41,597 bases of DNA from Aeromicrobium sp. (GTDB taxonomy: Bacteria > Actinomycetota > Actinomycetes > Propionibacteriales > Nocardioidaceae). The translations under genes were made by a program, and so were the position numbers. Below the pieces are notes generated by a model. That model was not told where the DNA came from and did not search any database. It saw only the letters and a program-made list of their open reading frames with translations. The DNA is taken from positions 1 to 41,597 of the forward strand of contig SSHC01000015.1 of NCBI GenBank assembly GCA_008017265.1, read 5' to 3'. Shown here piece after piece: positions 26,481-36,672 of the stretch (position 1 is the first letter of the stretch; each line of letters begins with the position of its first letter).

Positions 26481-28553
26481 GTGAATATTCTTCGACCTCT
26501 CGGGGTACTCGCTACGAGTTCGTTCCTCGCACTCGCGGCGTTCCATCCCTCCTATGCCGAGCCTGCCCTAGTTGATCCTCCAGAAGCGGGAATCGAAGCC
26601 GTCACCGAACCGGTGTCTGGCACCGAAGCGATTGATCTCCTCGGTTCAGATCTTCGACACGTGGCCAAAGACAACGACCTCTCGACGGCCGAGTTAAGCA
26701 CCATGCTTCGTCAGGACGACGGCCTAGCCGTGCTGCCACATGGCCGACTCGTCGCACAACGGCCTGCTACGCCAGTTCAGAGTCTTGGCTCAGCAGTTAA
26801 TTGGGACTGGAACGTTCCAGATGGTGACGCGTTCAATTTGAGCAGTAAGCCGGGCGCAGCAAAAACGATTTATCTGGATTTCGATGGCTGGGCCGGGTCT
26901 ACGAGCAATGCATGGGTTAAGTACTTCGATGCCCCAACGCTCGTATCCGGCTTCAACCGCGAGGGTGGTGCCAGCTTCAGTTCAAACGAACTGCGAGAGA
27001 TCAAGTGGATTTGGGCACAAGTCGCTGAAGACTTTTCGCCGTTTGATGTCAACGTCACGACCAAAACACCGAGCAACTTCCGTCAGACAATGGAGCGCGC
27101 GAACGCCGCAGACAAGGTCTTCGGATCGCACGTCGTGGTGTCGTCCCAGGCAGGACTTTCAGAAGATCTCTGTAGTGGAGCGTGCGCAGGTATCGCCATT
27201 ATTGGCTCGTTCACGCACTACGCCGGCGCCAAAATGGGCTCCTTTGTCGATACGACTGCCGGCTACGACTATCAGCCGGCGTGGGTATTCACAGAATGGA
27301 CGGGAGGCAGCGCGGCCTACACTGCCGACACCGTTTCTCACGAGGCCGGCCACAATCTCGGCCTCTTACATTCAACAGAGAAATCCAACCCCCATGGTTA
27401 TTACGCCGGCCACAACAACTGGTCCCCGATTATGGGTTCGTCCAACCAAGGCACGCACCGCCCGCTCTCCCAGTGGTCAAACGGAAGTTTCCCCAACGCG
27501 CTACAAAAGCAAGACCAGATCGCGACGATCTTGAAAAATGGCTTCGGTTACCGCACGGACGAAGCGGGCGCCGACATCGCGAACGCGAAAAAGGTGCGAG
27601 AGGGAGTTGTGACTGCTTGGAACGATGGCGACACCGTCTTGCTCGGACAATGTTCAAGCGCAACGAACGTGACTGTCGAAACGGCAACAATGGCCAACCT
27701 CGGCTTGCGAGCGCAATTGCTGGATCCTTCAGGCAACGTAGTCTCGACAGTGAGCGGCGTCGATACCTCATCCGTCTCAACAGGGTTGAGCGGTATCGGC
27801 TTCCCGAGTTTCGACCGCAAGCCGGGAAACACCAACGCCATCTTCACAGTTCCGGCCGGGACCCCGTACTATCTGCGAATCTACGGCGCCAGTTCTGCCC
27901 CCAATGGCTACACTGCATACGGCAGCGTCGGTCAATGGCGACTCACGTCACCATGCGATTCGGGTTCTGGTGTCACCGCAGGTGCCCCCAGCCAGGTCGT
28001 CGCGGCACCGCTCAATCAGTCGATGAAACTCTCATGGCAATACCCGACAACGGGCCGTATCCAAGATGTGACGGGATGGCGGGTGTTGGACAACAGCAAC
28101 AACGTCGTCGCCACCCTTCCGCTCGCGACTATGTCCCACACGGTCACCGGGCTAACCAACGGCACCGAATACACCTACAAGGTTCAAGCGCTCAGTGGCG
28201 CGACTGCATCGGTTGCATCCAGCGCGAGTACCACGCCACGCACCGTGCCGTCGGCTGCGCGTATCACGAAAGCCGCAAGCGGCAAGAAGGGTGGATCGGT
28301 CACAGCGAAGGTTTGGTGGAGCGGCTCAGCACTCGACAATGGCGCTCCTGTGACCCGGTATGTCGTGTTTGCTTACCGCTACAAGGGTTCGAAAGTTGTC
28401 CAAGTTCGAAACTCACCATGGTTGCCCGCATCGAGCAGATACTACGAAATGAAGTTGCCGAAAAAGGGCACCTACCGCTTCGTAGTCAAGTCCTCGAACG
28501 CAGCCGGGCTCAGCCCTATGAGCAATATTTCGGGCAAGGTGAAAGGTCGCTAG
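26481..28553 (+). CDS. Secreted metzincin-type zinc metalloprotease with C-terminal fibronectin-III-like repeats
   Basis: 690 residues from GTG 26481 (AGGAG 7 bases upstream; an ATG at 26460 lies before that site). A signal peptide is clear: short basic start, hydrophobic LGVLATSSFLALAAF, likely cut after SYA near residue 26. A propeptide-like stretch follows, then the catalytic domain with KTIYLDFDGW, IWAQVAEDFSPFDV and the metzincin site HEAGHNLGLLH (His287, Glu288, His291, His297), with Met318 in SPIMG as the Met-turn. A beta domain (about 365-485) and two fibronectin-III-like domains (about 490-585 and 590-690) complete it. No LPXTG or C-terminal anchor is visible, so it is probably released. 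The substrate is unknown. It is monocistronic, ending at a large palindromic terminator. Confidence 0.85.
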   Translation: MNILRPLGVLATSSFLALAAFHPSYAEPALVDPPEAGIEAVTEPVSGTEAIDLLGSDLRHVAKDNDLSTAELSTMLRQDDGLAVLPHGRLVAQRPATPVQSLGSAVNWDWNVPDGDAFNLSSKPGAAKTIYLDFDGWAGSTSNAWVKYFDAPTLVSGFNREGGASFSSNELREIKWIWAQVAEDFSPFDVNVTTKTPSNFRQTMERANAADKVFGSHVVVSSQAGLSEDLCSGACAGIAIIGSFTHYAGAKMGSFVDTTAGYDYQPAWVFTEWTGGSAAYTADTVSHEAGHNLGLLHSTEKSNPHGYYAGHNNWSPIMGSSNQGTHRPLSQWSNGSFPNALQKQDQIATILKNGFGYRTDEAGADIANAKKVREGVVTAWNDGDTVLLGQCSSATNVTVETATMANLGLRAQLLDPSGNVVSTVSGVDTSSVSTGLSGIGFPSFDRKPGNTNAIFTVPAGTPYYLRIYGASSAPNGYTAYGSVGQWRLTSPCDSGSGVTAGAPSQVVAAPLNQSMKLSWQYPTTGRIQDVTGWRVLDNSNNVVATLPLATMSHTVTGLTNGTEYTYKVQALSGATASVASSASTTPRTVPSAARITKAASGKKGGSVTAKVWWSGSALDNGAPVTRYVVFAYRYKGSKVVQVRNSPWLPASSRYYEMKLPKKGTYRFVVKSSNAAGLSPMSNISGKVKGR

Positions 28554-28575
28554 TACACATTTCACACTCGGAATA

Positions 28576-28615
28576 AAGGTTGAGGGGCGCTGAATATTCA
28601 GCGCCCCTCAACCTT
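28576..28615. terminator. 40-base perfect palindrome, bidirectional terminator
   Basis: A perfect 20+20 inverted repeat centred on GAATATTC, with a GC-rich core (GAGGGGCGC). It lies 22 bases after the protease stop and 48 bases after the leuA stop, between convergent genes. Neither side has a long T-run. The location and symmetry fit a shared terminator. Confidence 0.85.
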
Positions 28616-28663
28616 GCGTGTGCTCGCAAACGCACATTTCACGGGCCGGTTTGGCCCGCTATT

Positions 28664-30466
<1,803 letters not shown>

Positions 30467-30485
<19 letters not shown>

Positions 30486-30514
30486 CGACCAAGGAGAAGT
30501 CCTTTGTTCCGCAT
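30467..30514 (-). CDS. leuL: leuA leader peptide
   Basis: A 15-codon reading frame MRNKGLLLGRRVEVR. Codons 6-8 are consecutive leucines (CTT CTC CTT). The stop TAG lies in the loop of the downstream hairpin, and the last codons form its 5' arm. Ribosome stalling at the leucine codons would therefore change whether the stem forms, the classic logic of amino-acid attenuation. No Shine-Dalgarno; the ATG lies about 3 bases after the predicted transcript start. Confidence 0.7.
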
Positions 30515-30523
30515 GATGTTAAA

Positions 30524-30552
30524 AGCATAGCACTGAACTGCCGTGCCCCCAA
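30524..30552 (-). promoter_or_regulatory. Promoter of the leuL-leuA transcript
   Basis: On the minus strand TTGGGG (30547-30552) and TATGCT (30524-30529) are spaced by 17 bases, with TG one base ahead of the -10 box (extended -10). Transcription would start near 30517, just before the leuL ATG. Confidence 0.55.
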
Positions 30553-30565
30553 CGTCCTGCAGCGT

Positions 30566-30571
30566 TAGGTT
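30566..30571 (+). promoter_or_regulatory. Candidate -10 box for a leaderless flavodoxin-fold gene
   Basis: TAGGTT ends exactly 6 bases before the ATG at 30578, and no ribosome site exists. The spacing equals that of the amidase promoter at 11091. It lies back to back with the leuA promoter. Match to the -10 consensus is only moderate. Confidence 0.35.
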
Positions 30572-30577
30572 AGGCAC

Positions 30578-31027
30578 ATGGCTACCTTGCTGATCGTGCA
30601 CCAGTCACCCACACCCAAACTCGCGGCGATCGCAGCCGCGGTGGTCTCAGGTGCAACCGACGATGCCATCGAGGGCGTCGATGTGCGTGTCGTGTCTGCA
30701 CTCGAGGCAACCGTGAACGACGTGTTGTATGCGGATGCCTATCTGCTTGGCACAGCCGCACATTTCGGCTATATCAGCGGTGCACTCAAACATTTCTTTG
30801 ATACGACCTACAACGACGTTCGCGAAGCCACCCACAAACGGCCCTTTTCGTATTGGATCCACGGCGGCTACGACACGACGGGTGCAGAACGCGCCATGGA
30901 GGCAATCACGACGGGGCTCGGTTGGCGTCTCGCGTGTGATCCACTCGTGTTCATTGGTGAGTTCACCCCTGAGCACGAGGCAGCAGCCGTAGAACTGGGC
31001 AGTACGCTCGCCGCACTCATCAGCTAG
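30578..31027 (+). CDS. Flavodoxin-fold / NAD(P)H-dependent oxidoreductase-like protein
   Basis: 149 residues. The first strand and FMN-phosphate loop read LLIVHQSPTPKLAAIAAAV, followed by YADAYLLGTAAHFGYISGALKHFFD, the WrbA/flavodoxin-type segment after the second FMN loop, then RPFSYWIHGGYDTTGAERAM. It therefore probably binds FMN and acts in cytosolic electron transfer or quinone reduction. It is shorter than WrbA (about 200) and lacks a helical insert. The partner is unknown. It is an isolated plus-strand gene between leuA and era. Confidence 0.78.
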   Translation: MATLLIVHQSPTPKLAAIAAAVVSGATDDAIEGVDVRVVSALEATVNDVLYADAYLLGTAAHFGYISGALKHFFDTTYNDVREATHKRPFSYWIHGGYDTTGAERAMEAITTGLGWRLACDPLVFIGEFTPEHEAAAVELGSTLAALIS

Positions 31028-31052
31028 TACGTCAACGCCTCGGAACCTATCG

Positions 31053-31970
31053 TCAAAAGCCCAGCTTTCGCAGTTCTTTCGGGTTACGCTGCCAGTCCTT
31101 AGCAAGTTTCACGTGCAGATCCAAGTGCACGGGGGTGCCGAGAAGCTTCTCAATTTGCGAACGCGATGTGATCCCGATCTGCTTGAGGCGAGATCCCTTC
31201 TTGCCGATGATGATGCCCTTTTGACTGTCGCGCTCCACATACAAGTTCACGCGAACATCAAGCAGTGGGTGGTTGGCATCGCGACCCTCGCGCGGAACCA
31301 TTTCTTCAACTTTGACAGCCAGCGAATGTGGAAGTTCGTCTCGGACGCCTTCGAGCGCTGCCTCGCGAATGATCTCAGCGACGAGTGTCTCTTCGGGTTC
31401 GTCTGTGAGCTTTCCTTCAGGATATAGCGGCGGCCCCGGCGGCAGTGTGCCAATCAGCAGGTCACGCAGCAACTCAACCTGTTCTCCAGACACTGCAGAA
31501 ACCGGGACGATCTCAAGCCAATCAACGCCTACGGCCTTGCCTGCTTCGGAAATCGACACGAGATGTTTCGCGAGTTTTTCAGGCGAGACTTTATCGATCT
31601 TCGTCGCGATCGCGATGATCGGTTTGCCCTTAAGTGCAGCCATTTCGCCTATGAGGAACTTGTCGCCCGGCCCGATTTGCTGATCGGCGGGGAAACACAT
31701 GCCGATGGTGTCCACTTCAGCCCAAGTCGACCTGACGAGATTGTTGAGGCGCTCGCCTAGCAGAGTTCGCGGGCGGTGCACCCCTGGCGTATCCACGACG
31801 ATTAACTGCGCGTCAGGACGATGCACAAGTCCCCTGATCGCGTGGCGCGTGGTTTGCGGACGAGAAGATGTGATCGCGATCTTTTCCCCGACGAGAGCGT
31901 TCGTGAGGGTGGACTTCCCAGCATTGGGTCGGCCCACAAAGCTTGCGAAGCCTGAGCGAAATTCAGTCAC
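31053..31970 (-). CDS. era: GTPase Era
   Basis: An essential GTPase that binds the 3' end of 16S rRNA during 30S assembly. 305 residues: G1 GRPNAGKS (13-20), G3 DTPG (60-63), G4 TKID (123-126), and a C-terminal KH domain with GIIIGKKGSRLKQIG. The start is GTG 31970, overlapping the upstream gene by 4 bases (GTGA). It belongs functionally with ybeY and phoH upstream. Confidence 0.96.
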   Translation of the reverse strand: MTEFRSGFASFVGRPNAGKSTLTNALVGEKIAITSSRPQTTRHAIRGLVHRPDAQLIVVDTPGVHRPRTLLGERLNNLVRSTWAEVDTIGMCFPADQQIGPGDKFLIGEMAALKGKPIIAIATKIDKVSPEKLAKHLVSISEAGKAVGVDWLEIVPVSAVSGEQVELLRDLLIGTLPPGPPLYPEGKLTDEPEETLVAEIIREAALEGVRDELPHSLAVKVEEMVPREGRDANHPLLDVRVNLYVERDSQKGIIIGKKGSRLKQIGITSRSQIEKLLGTPVHLDLHVKLAKDWQRNPKELRKLGF

Positions 31971-32299
31971 GATGAAACGACCTCTCGCACGATACCTGCA
32001 GGCGAAGCGAGGTAGACCGGTACGCCCGTGCCAGAAACGTCTCGAACGGCCTGCAGGTCGAGCGCGTAGTCGACCTCACATGTGACAGCAGCTGCCTCAA
32101 GCAAGGTTGCACCTGACGACACCGCCATCGCGACCGCCAAGTCAAGCGCCGGAATGTTCAACGAACCACGATCAACTGCAGCGGCCGTGTAGGTGCGCCC
32201 ATCTTGATCGCGGACCGCCGCACCTGCGACCGAGCCGATGCGCGCCCGAGACGCCTTGGCTAGCGTCACGAGTTTGGCGTCTTCTGCCTCTAATTCCAT
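31967..32299 (-). CDS. Cytidine-deaminase-like protein lacking catalytic residues
   Basis: 110 residues. The pattern LAKASRARIGSVAGAAVRDQDGR followed by YTAAAVDRGSLNIPALDLAVAMAVSSGA parallels the cytidine deaminase fold, but the zinc and proton-shuttle motif (C/H-A-E) is replaced by PALDLA, and no PCxxC exists. It should not deaminate. Similar proteins annotated as cytidine deaminase sit between CorC and era in other actinobacteria. The 4-base overlap with era suggests a conserved, perhaps structural, link to ribosome assembly. There is no clear ribosome site; TAGGCT lies 6 bases before the ATG. Confidence 0.75.
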   Translation of the reverse strand: MELEAEDAKLVTLAKASRARIGSVAGAAVRDQDGRTYTAAAVDRGSLNIPALDLAVAMAVSSGATLLEAAAVTCEVDYALDLQAVRDVSGTGVPVYLASPAGIVREVVSS

Positions 32300-32324
32300 G
32301 TGCTGAGCCTAACTGCGATTGTGA

Positions 32325-33602
32325 TCATGAGTCTGAAGCATCGTCGCTCTGGACGCGAGGCGTAATGAGTACGCGGCCAATCTGGTTGCGGCGGCCGGAC
32401 GGAGCTTGCGCTTCGAAGATCAATCCCTCGTGCTCGACCGACGCCCCCGGGATCGGCACATAACCCAGCAGTTTCGCCATCAAACCGCCAACCGAATCAA
32501 CGTCTTCTTCATCAATCGGCACGCCGCACAACTCTTCGATGTCGCCGAGACTGTACCGCGAACTTACGCGCCAGGCGCCATTGGCGAGAAACTCGACTTC
32601 ATCAGGTTCGGCATCGAACTCGTCAGTGATTTCGCCAACGATTTCCTCGAGGATGTCTTCGATCGTGATCATGCCGGCAGTACCACCAAACTCGTCAATC
32701 ACGATGGCGACGTGGGTTCGTTCAGACTGCATTTCACGCAACAACTCGTTCACGTGTTTGGAGTCAGGAATGAACATGCAAGGGCGGCAAATCGATTCGA
32801 CTTTTTCACTACTTTCGGCAGCATGGTTGTCGAAGACGCGCTTCGTTACGTCTTTCAGGTACGCCATGCCGAGAATGTCATCGAGATTTTCCCCAACAAC
32901 AGGGATGCGCGAGTACCCGCTGCGCAAGGCAAGCGACATCGTTTGCCGCAAAGTCTTGGTCGATTCGATGAAGACGAGGTCCGTGCGCGGAACCATCACT
33001 TCGCGAGCAATCGTGTCGTCGAGGTCGAAAACCGATTGGATCATTTTCGACTCTTCAGACTCAATCACGGCGCTCGCGGCAGCCAAATCGACGAGTTCGC
33101 GTACTTCGACTTCCGAAGCGAAAGGCCCTTCCTTGAAGCCCTTGCCTGGCGTGAGCGCGTTACCGAGTGCGATCAAGATCTTAGGGAAGGGCCCGAGCAA
33201 CGTAGTGAGCCACATGACCGGACTCGCCATGACAACGGCGATTCCTTCTGCTTGTTGACGTCCCAGAGTTCTCGGGCCAACACCAACCACCACGAAACTC
33301 ACGACCGTCATGATCGATCCGGCGATCAGGACGTTCGTCCAGAACGCGGTAACTTCGTCAGCCACCATGGCGGCGACGATCACGATTGCCGACGTTTCAC
33401 TCAAGACACGAAGGAGCAGAATCGTGTTGAGGTACGGGGCGGGGTCGTCAAGGATTCGCGCAAGACGTTCGGCCCCAGGGGAGCCTTCCTCGGCAAGCTC
33501 TTCAGCGCGTGCTTTCGAGAACGCAGAAATTGCAGCGTCAATCGCAACCAGCAATCCGGCCAAGGCAATCAGCACGACGGCGATGGCCACGCCTTGCCAC
33601 AT
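32325..33602 (-). CDS. HlyC/CorC-family membrane protein with CBS domains
   Basis: 425 residues: a DUF21/CNNM transmembrane domain with about four helices (residues 1-130; the first is VAIAVVLIALAGLLVAID), a CBS pair from about 195 to 315 (VMVPRTDLVFIE, then HVAIVIDEFGGTAGMITIEDILEEIVGEI), and a C-terminal CorC/HlyC domain (about 335-415). CNNM/CorC proteins export Mg or Co or modulate such transport; the CBS part binds ATP. The start is ATG 33602; a GTG one codon earlier is possible. It lies 34 bases after ybeY on the same strand. Confidence 0.9.
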   Translation of the reverse strand: MWQGVAIAVVLIALAGLLVAIDAAISAFSKARAEELAEEGSPGAERLARILDDPAPYLNTILLLRVLSETSAIVIVAAMVADEVTAFWTNVLIAGSIMTVVSFVVVGVGPRTLGRQQAEGIAVVMASPVMWLTTLLGPFPKILIALGNALTPGKGFKEGPFASEVEVRELVDLAAASAVIESEESKMIQSVFDLDDTIAREVMVPRTDLVFIESTKTLRQTMSLALRSGYSRIPVVGENLDDILGMAYLKDVTKRVFDNHAAESSEKVESICRPCMFIPDSKHVNELLREMQSERTHVAIVIDEFGGTAGMITIEDILEEIVGEITDEFDAEPDEVEFLANGAWRVSSRYSLGDIEELCGVPIDEEDVDSVGGLMAKLLGYVPIPGASVEHEGLIFEAQAPSGRRNQIGRVLITPRVQSDDASDS

Positions 33603-33636
33603 CACCGGCTCTCACCGCTCGATCTTCGCGACTCCT

Positions 33637-34101
33637 TCATGTGGCGTCCTTCTTTTCTTCTTCCCAGTCGACCAACAGCCGACCTTGAATGCCAAACATC
33701 ACTTCGTGTTCCTCAGGTTCGGCGTGATCGTAGCCAAGCAAATGCAGAATTCCGTGAACCGTGAGCAGCCTGATTTCATCATCGCGAGTGCGGCCCAAAC
33801 CCGGTGCTTGTTGGTCAGCGATTTCGGGGCTCAACGCAATGTCACCGAGGTAGCCTTCGGGAAGATCTTCGCCGTCTTTGCCGGGGAGAAGTTCGTCCAT
33901 CGGGAAAGACAAAACGTCTGTTGGGCCTTCTTTGCCCATCCACTTCTCATTGAGTTCTGTGATCGTAGGAATGTCGACGAGTCGCAATGACATTTCGGTT
34001 TCAGGATGCAAGCGCATGCGTTTCATGACGAAACGGCAGAGCGCCGTGAGTTCGACAATGTCGACGTCAACGTCAGACTCATTAAGAACGTCTACGCTCA
34101 T
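33637..34101 (-). CDS. ybeY: Endoribonuclease YbeY (rRNA maturation factor)
   Basis: A zinc-dependent RNase acting in 16S 3'-end maturation and ribosome quality control. 154 residues with the zinc site HGILHLLGYDH (116-126). The start is ATG 34101 with AGGG about 6 bases ahead. It overlaps the phoH end by 20 bases; a longer frame upstream runs in phoH and has no family similarity. The phoH-ybeY-CorC order is conserved widely. Confidence 0.95.
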   Translation of the reverse strand: MSVDVLNESDVDVDIVELTALCRFVMKRMRLHPETEMSLRLVDIPTITELNEKWMGKEGPTDVLSFPMDELLPGKDGEDLPEGYLGDIALSPEIADQQAPGLGRTRDDEIRLLTVHGILHLLGYDHAEPEEHEVMFGIQGRLLVDWEEEKKDAT

Positions 34102-35101
34102 GATCCCTCGTGTCTTTCGTTCGCTTTTCGGCCTCGTAGTGGTCGTATGCGGCAACGATATGCCCCACGAGTCGGTGTCGGACGACATCGGCGCTGTTCA
34201 GACGCACAAATTCAATGTCTTTAACATCGCCCAGGATTGATTCGACGACACGCAAGCCAGAGACTGCCCCGCCAGGCAAATCGACTTGAGTGACGTCTCC
34301 AGTCACCACCATTTTCGAACCGAAACCCAACCGAGTGAGAAACATTTTCATTTGCTCGGCCGTAGTGTTTTGCGCTTCGTCCAAGATGATGAACGCATCG
34401 TTCAAGGTACGGCCACGCATATACGCGAGCGGAGCCACTTCGATGACACCCGAGGTGAGAAGTTTGGGGATCGAATCTGGATCAAGCATGTCGTGCAGGG
34501 CGTCGTACAAGGGACGCAAGTACGGATCGATTTTTTCGCTCAAGGTGCCGGGGAGGTAGCCCAAACGCTCCCCCGCTTCTACTGCCGGACGCGTCAAGAT
34601 AATGCGACTGATTTCACGCGCCTGTAAAGCTTGCACTGCCTTGGCCATCGCCAAATACGTCTTGCCCGTGCCTGCGGGCCCAATGCCGAACACGATGGTG
34701 TGTTTATCGATGGCGTCAACGTACTTTTTCTGATTTATCGTCTTGGGCCGGATCGTCTTGCCTCGACTCGACAAGATGTTGAGACTCAAGACATCAGCTG
34801 GACGCACCTGACTTGCCGACTTCAACATCTGGATCGACCGTTCAACGGTCTCAGTTGATAGTGATTGCCCTGTTCGCAGAATCGTGACAAGTTCATCAAT
34901 GAGTTGCTCGACAAGATTTGCTTCGGCAGGCGCACCCGTTACGGTCACTTCGTTCCCACGAACGTGAATCTGCGCATCGAACGCGGATTCGATTGCCCGT
35001 AGGAATTCATCGCTGGGGCCGAACAGGCTCACCAAATCCAGCGAATTCGGTATCTTGAACTGGTTTCGCTGCGGTGGGGCCGTGACTTCTTCTTGTGTCA
35101 T
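34082..35101 (-). CDS. phoH: PhoH-like ATPase (PhoL/YbeZ)
   Basis: 339 residues. Walker A GPAGTGKT is at 141-148, Walker B in DAFIILDEAQN near 240, followed by the TRLGFGSKMVVTGD segment. The N-terminal region (about 1-110) resembles a small RNA-binding (KH-like) domain, as in YbeZ. It is thought to assist YbeY in RNA processing. No Shine-Dalgarno is evident before the ATG. Confidence 0.92.
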   Translation of the reverse strand: MTQEEVTAPPQRNQFKIPNSLDLVSLFGPSDEFLRAIESAFDAQIHVRGNEVTVTGAPAEANLVEQLIDELVTILRTGQSLSTETVERSIQMLKSASQVRPADVLSLNILSSRGKTIRPKTINQKKYVDAIDKHTIVFGIGPAGTGKTYLAMAKAVQALQAREISRIILTRPAVEAGERLGYLPGTLSEKIDPYLRPLYDALHDMLDPDSIPKLLTSGVIEVAPLAYMRGRTLNDAFIILDEAQNTTAEQMKMFLTRLGFGSKMVVTGDVTQVDLPGGAVSGLRVVESILGDVKDIEFVRLNSADVVRHRLVGHIVAAYDHYEAEKRTKDTRDHERRRS

Positions 35102-35132
35102 ATACGGGCAAGTCTACCGAGCAGCGCCACTG

Positions 35133-35471
35133 TCACTCGAATCCCAATGCAATCGGCCCACCGGCGAGCACGTGGCCGTGAACATGAAAGACGGTTTGTC
35201 CGGCGTCGGCTCCCGAATTAAAAATCAATCGGTAGTCACTCACGCCTGCTTCGTCAGCGACTTTGCGCGACAACGCAGCCAGGTCTGCGGCCGCGACCGG
35301 GTCTGCTGTTGCGATAGCACCGATGTTCACGTGGTGCGCTTTGGATACGACAAGGACGTGCAGCGGCGCTTTCGGACTGATGTCGTTGAACGCAATGGAA
35401 TGCGCTGATTCAGCGACAATTTCGGAGGGAATCTCGCCCGCCACGATCTTGCAGAAAATGCAGTCACTCAT
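35133..35471 (-). CDS. HIT-family (HINT-like) nucleotide-binding protein
   Basis: 112 residues. The histidine triad HVHGH (96-100) in FHVHGHVLAGG, an N-terminal CxxC (Cys4, Cys7) and SKAHHVNIG match the HINT branch, purine nucleoside phosphoramidases. An AAGG site lies about 7 bases before the ATG. It lies between dnaJ and phoH on the same strand, an order common in actinobacteria. Confidence 0.93.
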   Translation of the reverse strand: MSDCIFCKIVAGEIPSEIVAESAHSIAFNDISPKAPLHVLVVSKAHHVNIGAIATADPVAAADLAALSRKVADEAGVSDYRLIFNSGADAGQTVFHVHGHVLAGGPIALGFE

Positions 35472-35508
35472 ACGGCAACCTTACAAACTCAAGCGCCCCA
35501 GCGGAGAG

Positions 35509-36663
35509 CTATTTGAACGCATTGCGGATTCGCCCGAAGACGCCCTTGGAGTGATCGGCAACGAGCGGTTCCACATGCTCTTCATTCCTCGCCCTGGCCA
35601 AGTTCTCAAGCAGTTCTCGCTGATCTGAATCGAGATCCGTGGGAGTTTTGACGATGATTTGGATAGTCAAGTCTCCGCGACCGGAACCATTGAGTCGAGG
35701 TACGCCTTTACCCCGCGCAATCACTTGCTCTCCGTATTGGGTGCCTGCCGGAATATCGACACTCACGAGTTTGTCTGCTTCGAAGTCGAGATCGTCGCGT
35801 TCAGATTCGAGCGTCGGTACGTCGATTCGCGTGCCCAAGGCAGCCGCCGTCATCGGAATCGTGACTTGGCAATGCAAGGAGTCGCCGCGCCGTGTGTAAA
35901 CGGGGTGCTTAGCAACTCGGATTTCGAGGTAGAGATCGCCAGCTGGTCCACCGCCGGGGCCAACTTCACCTTCACCGGCAATCTGGATCCGGTTACCATC
36001 GGCCACGCCGGCCGGCACGGTAGCCGACAACGTCCGCCGCGTGCGCACACGCCCATCCCCACGACACTCGGCACACGGATCGGCAATAACGCTTCCGTAT
36101 CCCTGGCATGTGGGGCACGGCCGGCTCGTGCGGATGTCGCCGAGCAGCGAACGCTGTACGTGCTGAACGTCGCCGTGGCCGTTGCAGGTCGAACACATGA
36201 CGGGTGCGCTGGAATCTCGTGACCCTGAACCCTGACAGAGTTCACACACGACTGCCGTGTCGACTTTGAACTCACGGACGACACCAAACGCAGCCTCAGC
36301 GAGCGAAACGTTGAGCCGCAGGAGGGCGTCCTGCCCGCGCTGGGTCCTCGATTTTGGTCCGCGCTGGGCACCGGCACCAAAGAATGCGTCCATGATGTCG
36401 TCGAAACTGAAGCCTTGGCCGAAGCCGCCGCCCATGCCACCGCTTGCTGACAGTGGGTCGCCGCCGCGGTCATACACGGATCGCTTCTGCGGATCAGTCA
36501 ACACTTCATAGGCCGTTGTCACTTCTTTGAAACGATCTTCAGCATCGGGTGCATCGTTGACGTCGGGGTGCAACTGCCGAGCAAGTTTGCGATATGCCTT
36601 TTTGAGTTCTTCGGGAGTCGCTTGCCGGCTCACTCCGAGCAGCTCGTAATAGTCCTGTGCCAT
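35509..36663 (-). CDS. dnaJ: Chaperone protein DnaJ
   Basis: 384 residues: J domain with HPD (32-34), a Gly-rich linker ([15 protein letters not shown]), four CxxCxGxG zinc repeats ([32 protein letters not shown]) and C-terminal substrate-binding domains. A type I Hsp40 co-chaperone for DnaK. It is 9 bases after hrcA and shares its CIRCE-controlled transcript, so it is the heat-shock DnaJ2 rather than the copy usually beside dnaK-grpE. Confidence 0.96.
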   Translation of the reverse strand: MAQDYYELLGVSRQATPEELKKAYRKLARQLHPDVNDAPDAEDRFKEVTTAYEVLTDPQKRSVYDRGGDPLSASGGMGGGFGQGFSFDDIMDAFFGAGAQRGPKSRTQRGQDALLRLNVSLAEAAFGVVREFKVDTAVVCELCQGSGSRDSSAPVMCSTCNGHGDVQHVQRSLLGDIRTSRPCPTCQGYGSVIADPCAECRGDGRVRTRRTLSATVPAGVADGNRIQIAGEGEVGPGGGPAGDLYLEIRVAKHPVYTRRGDSLHCQVTIPMTAAALGTRIDVPTLESERDDLDFEADKLVSVDIPAGTQYGEQVIARGKGVPRLNGSGRGDLTIQIIVKTPTDLDSDQRELLENLARARNEEHVEPLVADHSKGVFGRIRNAFK

Positions 36664-36672
36664 GTGCCTTCC

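Noticed and set aside
27182-28576. 464-codon open frame overlapping the metalloprotease in another plus frame
   Set aside because: The translation is extremely arginine-rich and motif-free, while the other frame has a signal peptide, zinc site and FN3 domains.
32406-33764. 452-codon plus-strand open frame opposite the CorC gene
   Set aside because: It mirrors CBS/CorC coding sequence and spans into the ybeY region; composition is His/Arg/Asp-rich without recognisable domains.
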